Of a DNA stretch of 6,103 nucleotides, positions 3,838 through 6,103 are shown piece by piece. Under the pieces are notes generated by a model. The model had not been told where the DNA came from. It searched no databases and was given only the letters and a program-made list of their open reading frames with translations. The stretch is from DASRDS01 sp035652495 (GTDB lineage Bacteria; Gemmatimonadota; Gemmatimonadetes; Gemmatimonadales; Gemmatimonadaceae): NCBI GenBank assembly GCA_035652495.1, contig DASRDS010000088.1:1-6103 (forward strand), in the 5' to 3' direction. Numbering within the stretch: the first letter of the stretch is position 1; the number at the start of each line of letters is the position of its first letter. Both the position numbers and the translations under genes were made by a program.

Positions 3838-6103
3838 TCAGGGGTAATCGAGCGCCAATCCCGCCATTCGAAAGCCCGCACGCTGAAATGCCTCGGCGTG
3901 CGGGCTTGTCGCGGCGGGGCGGCCATCGATCGTCTCCAGCGTGTGACGGCGTCCGCCACGTCGCTTGGTGATCAACGCCACGGCGACGCTCATCTCGGCG
4001 TCCGACAGCTCGCCGAGGATCGTGACACGCCGGCCGTTGGCTTCGACAGTCATGACCGGCTTGCCGCGCCGCGTGATGATGAGCGCGCTCGCGCCGCGCG
4101 GGCGAGGCAGCAGATCCGGATACGAAGGATCGGTCGAGGCGATGGCGATAAGCGGCGCATCGGGATCCTCCCGCGCCGCGCGCAGCCGTTCGACCGCTTC
4201 GGGTAGCGCGAACTGCGCGCCGGCGAGCCCCTCGACGAAATATCCACGACGCACTTCGCCCCGTAGCTCGAGGCGTTTGAGCTCGCGATAGATCGCGCGC
4301 CACGAGACCGGCGGGCGCTCGCGGCGCCACCAGTCGCGGGTGACGACGCCATAGCGCACGAGCCATTTCTGCGCGATGGCCGCGGCTCTTGCGTCTTCGT
4401 CGAGAGCGGGGCCGCGGGTGCCTGGGCGATCCAAGAGCGACCATCGGCCGTTGCTCGCACGCTGCGCGCGCGGTCTGTCTGGACGTTGCCAGCGCGGCAA
4501 CCGGCGCGGATTCGGGCGGCGTGAGGTGACGAACGTATCGGGTAGCCAGCGCGTGGGATCTGGCTCGCTGCGTCTCGATGGTAGTGGCCGCTGATGCATG
4601 ACCTCGCGCATGGCGTCGATCGAGTCATTCGTCACGATTCCTGCCTGGGCCAGCTCGCGGAGCGCATCCTGAGTCGCAATTGGGCCAAGCCCAGTCGCGA
4701 CCGTGATGTCGGTCAAGAACGATGCGCCATTATTGACCAGCGCATCGCGAACGCTCTGCGCGGTGTCAGACAGGGTGGCCTCGAGATCCTGTTGCCAAAG
4801 CGCGCCTTCCCCCCGCTCAAAAAACCGCACTCGCGTCGGTGGGACGCCGGCCCAGACGCGCGTGCCTGCGCCGGCCGCGCGGGTGAGCCATGTGGGGTCG
4901 TAGCGCGTCATTCGCGCTGGGAGATAGTCACGCTCCCAGCTATCGGCTGGGCGAGCGAGGCCGTCCAGCTGCTCCATGATGAGCGCCAACCCGGCTTCCT
5001 CGTCCAGCCGATCGCGCGGATCGACGTGCTGCCACCGTTGCAAAAACGCGGCGAACGTCGGCAGATCTGTGGCCTCGATCTGGGCGCGAAGCTTGGCCAG
5101 CGCGCGGCGTCGGGCGCGCTCCAGCACGCTGCGCGAAATCCATCGGTCGCCGACGCGGACCAATGTGCCGGCCTTCTCCCATTCGATCAGCCGAAGCTTC
5201 GAATTCGGGTAGCGGGCCGCCACATCCTCGGCGGACACGAGTCCCGCCAACGACAGATATCGCGCCAGCATCTCGCGGCGCGGGGCTTGGTTGTACTCGC
5301 GTAAGATGTAACGGCCGTTGTCCCGCTTGATCACGCGACCGGAGTCGAGCAGCGCCTGAAGCGCGCCGGACTCTGGCGCCTCTCGCGCCGCGAGCTCCTC
5401 GAGTGTCAGCTCGCCCGCGCGCTCGAGGCGCTGTGAGAGCTCGTCGGCGTTGCCCGCTTGGCGGCCGGGCGCCGTGCCGCGACGAATGGCGAGGATTTCT
5501 TCGATGGCCTGGGTGGTTGCTTCGTCGAGCGCATCGTCCACGCCGAGCACGTCATCGAGGAGCCCGCGGTCCACCGACAACAGTGTCGCGGCCCGCTCGG
5601 CGCGCGGGGTGTCGTCGGCGTAGAGCCACTCCATGACGAAGCCGAGCTGGAGGCCGGCCGCGAATGGCGATGGTCGCTCGGTTTCGACGATGCGGATGGG
5701 GAGCTTACCCGACTCCACCTGGCGGAGGATGTCCGTCAGGGCGTCCATGTCGAATGCATCGCGTAGGACTTCGCGATACGTCTCGACGAGGATCGGAAAT
5801 TCCGGGTATTGCCGCACGGCTTGCAGCAGATCCGTTGCTTTGAGCCGCTGCAGCCAGAGCGGCATGCGACGATTGGGCCGCCCGCGCGGCAGCAGCAGCG
5901 CCCGCGCGGCGTTCATCCGGAAGCGTGCGCCGAAGAGCGGCGTATTCCCCACCTCATCCAGTACGGCGCGCTCGACCTCGGCCGGTGCTTGCGCCAGGAG
6001 CGATCGGATCGGCGGCGCCGCGGCCAGGGCTGGCAGGCGGAGCATGATGCCATCGTCGCTCGTCTGCACGGCCACGTCGACGGACAGCAGGTCACGCGCG
6101 CGG
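3838..6103 (-). CDS. lhr: Long-form Lhr helicase, C-terminal part (5' end outside the window)
   Basis: The open frame runs to the window edge, so these 754 residues are the C-terminal part of a larger protein. The GTG at 6075 is internal, since ARDLLSVDVAVQTSDDG reads straight through it. Lhr is a large ATP-dependent DNA translocase/helicase tied to DNA repair and found in the cytoplasm. Numbering from the window edge: the DEAD/H-associated region has GARFRMNAARALLLPR (58-73), PLWLQRLKATDLLQAV (81-96) and YPEFPILVETYREVLRD (99-115). Winged-helix-like units follow (about 234-271, 279-325 and 454-494), then an Arg/Pro-rich linker (about 501-552). The Lhr C-terminal domain has GRWSLL (552-557), YGVVTRDWW (584-592) and RRGYFVEGLAGAQFALPEA (618-636), and ends LALDYP. 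The RecA motor domains must lie upstream, beyond 6103. Bacterial long Lhr proteins run near 1,500 residues, so roughly half is seen. No frameshift is visible. Identification as long Lhr rather than the core-only form is firm because the extended C-terminal domain is present. Confidence 0.93.
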   Translation of the reverse strand, partial: RARDLLSVDVAVQTSDDGIMLRLPALAAAPPIRSLLAQAPAEVERAVLDEVGNTPLFGARFRMNAARALLLPRGRPNRRMPLWLQRLKATDLLQAVRQYPEFPILVETYREVLRDAFDMDALTDILRQVESGKLPIRIVETERPSPFAAGLQLGFVMEWLYADDTPRAERAATLLSVDRGLLDDVLGVDDALDEATTQAIEEILAIRRGTAPGRQAGNADELSQRLERAGELTLEELAAREAPESGALQALLDSGRVIKRDNGRYILREYNQAPRREMLARYLSLAGLVSAEDVAARYPNSKLRLIEWEKAGTLVRVGDRWISRSVLERARRRALAKLRAQIEATDLPTFAAFLQRWQHVDPRDRLDEEAGLALIMEQLDGLARPADSWERDYLPARMTRYDPTWLTRAAGAGTRVWAGVPPTRVRFFERGEGALWQQDLEATLSDTAQSVRDALVNNGASFLTDITVATGLGPIATQDALRELAQAGIVTNDSIDAMREVMHQRPLPSRRSEPDPTRWLPDTFVTSRRPNPRRLPRWQRPDRPRAQRASNGRWSLLDRPGTRGPALDEDARAAAIAQKWLVRYGVVTRDWWRRERPPVSWRAIYRELKRLELRGEVRRGYFVEGLAGAQFALPEAVERLRAAREDPDAPLIAIASTDPSYPDLLPRPRGASALIITRRGKPVMTVEANGRRVTILGELSDAEMSVAVALITKRRGGRRHTLETIDGRPAATSPHAEAFQRAGFRMAGLALDYP

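Noticed and set aside
3818..3850. 8-bp direct repeat GGTAATCG at 3818-3825 and 3843-3850
   Set aside because: Two short copies only, one inside coding sequence; within chance expectation and with no mobile-element features around.
3832..3855. Possible terminator hairpin between the convergent lipoprotein and lhr genes (GCGCTC/GAGCGC, 12-base loop)
   Set aside because: Only a 6-bp stem, a long loop, no U-tract on either strand, and half lies in lhr coding sequence.
3234..3959. 241-codon minus-strand frame across the lipoprotein gene
   Set aside because: Arg-rich shadow frame; it overlaps the lipoprotein, whose signal peptide and lipobox are convincing, and the methyltransferase N-terminus.
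3734..4444. 236-codon minus-strand frame inside lhr
   Set aside because: Frame-shifted shadow of the lhr reading frame, dominated by Arg/Ala/Pro, with no motif.
4594..5304. 236-codon plus-strand frame antisense to lhr
   Set aside because: Antisense shadow of a conserved coding region, no start signal or family motif.
6073..6075. GTG at 6075 as the start of lhr
   Set aside because: The frame is open and Lhr-like beyond it to the window edge, and the region is internal to the known domain order, so this Val is not a start.

Overview
The window is GC-rich (about 60-70% in the blocks I counted by hand) and tightly packed, with frequent GTG starts and a lipoprotein. It looks like chromosomal DNA from a free-living high-GC bacterium. 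The style of the penicillin-acylase-family protein and the lipoprotein made me think of Gemmatimonadota or a similar soil lineage, but nothing here proves a taxon. I see no mobile element, CRISPR array, tRNA, rRNA or phage gene.

Layout: (1) bases 4-2394, + strand, a complete exported Ntn-hydrolase of the penicillin/cephalosporin/acyl-homoserine-lactone acylase superfamily. (2) 2391-2747, + strand, a small polytopic membrane protein that starts inside the acylase stop codon (GTGA overlap), so the two are probably translated from one mRNA. (3) 2686-3303, - strand, a class I SAM-dependent methyltransferase whose 3' end overlaps the membrane-protein gene tail to tail. (4) 3315-3815, + strand, a small lipoprotein of unknown function, divergent from the methyltransferase. 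(5) 3838 to the window edge, - strand, the C-terminal half or so of a long-form Lhr DNA-repair helicase, convergent with the lipoprotein after 22 bp. Its motor domains lie beyond the window. No stretch over 300 bases lacks a gene; the longest gap is 22 bp.

Apart from the acylase/membrane-protein pair, I see no evidence that these genes form one pathway. They look like a patchwork of exported-acylase, methyltransferase, surface-protein and DNA-repair genes. I did not find a convincing undescribed multi-gene system.

The most notable point is the methyltransferase 5' end. The usual GTG start (3237) has no ribosome binding site and would cut off a family-like N-terminal segment. The same frame stays open upstream to an ATT codon (3303-3301) sitting 6 nt after a GGGAG, with no ATG/GTG/TTG available. 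That suggests a rare ATT start, or a base error or mutation, interlocked with the promoter and start of the divergent lipoprotein gene. Secondary points are a SodC/CHRD-like Cys pattern in the lipoprotein and a third-from-last Asp in Lhr that may match a glycosylase residue reported in E. coli Lhr.
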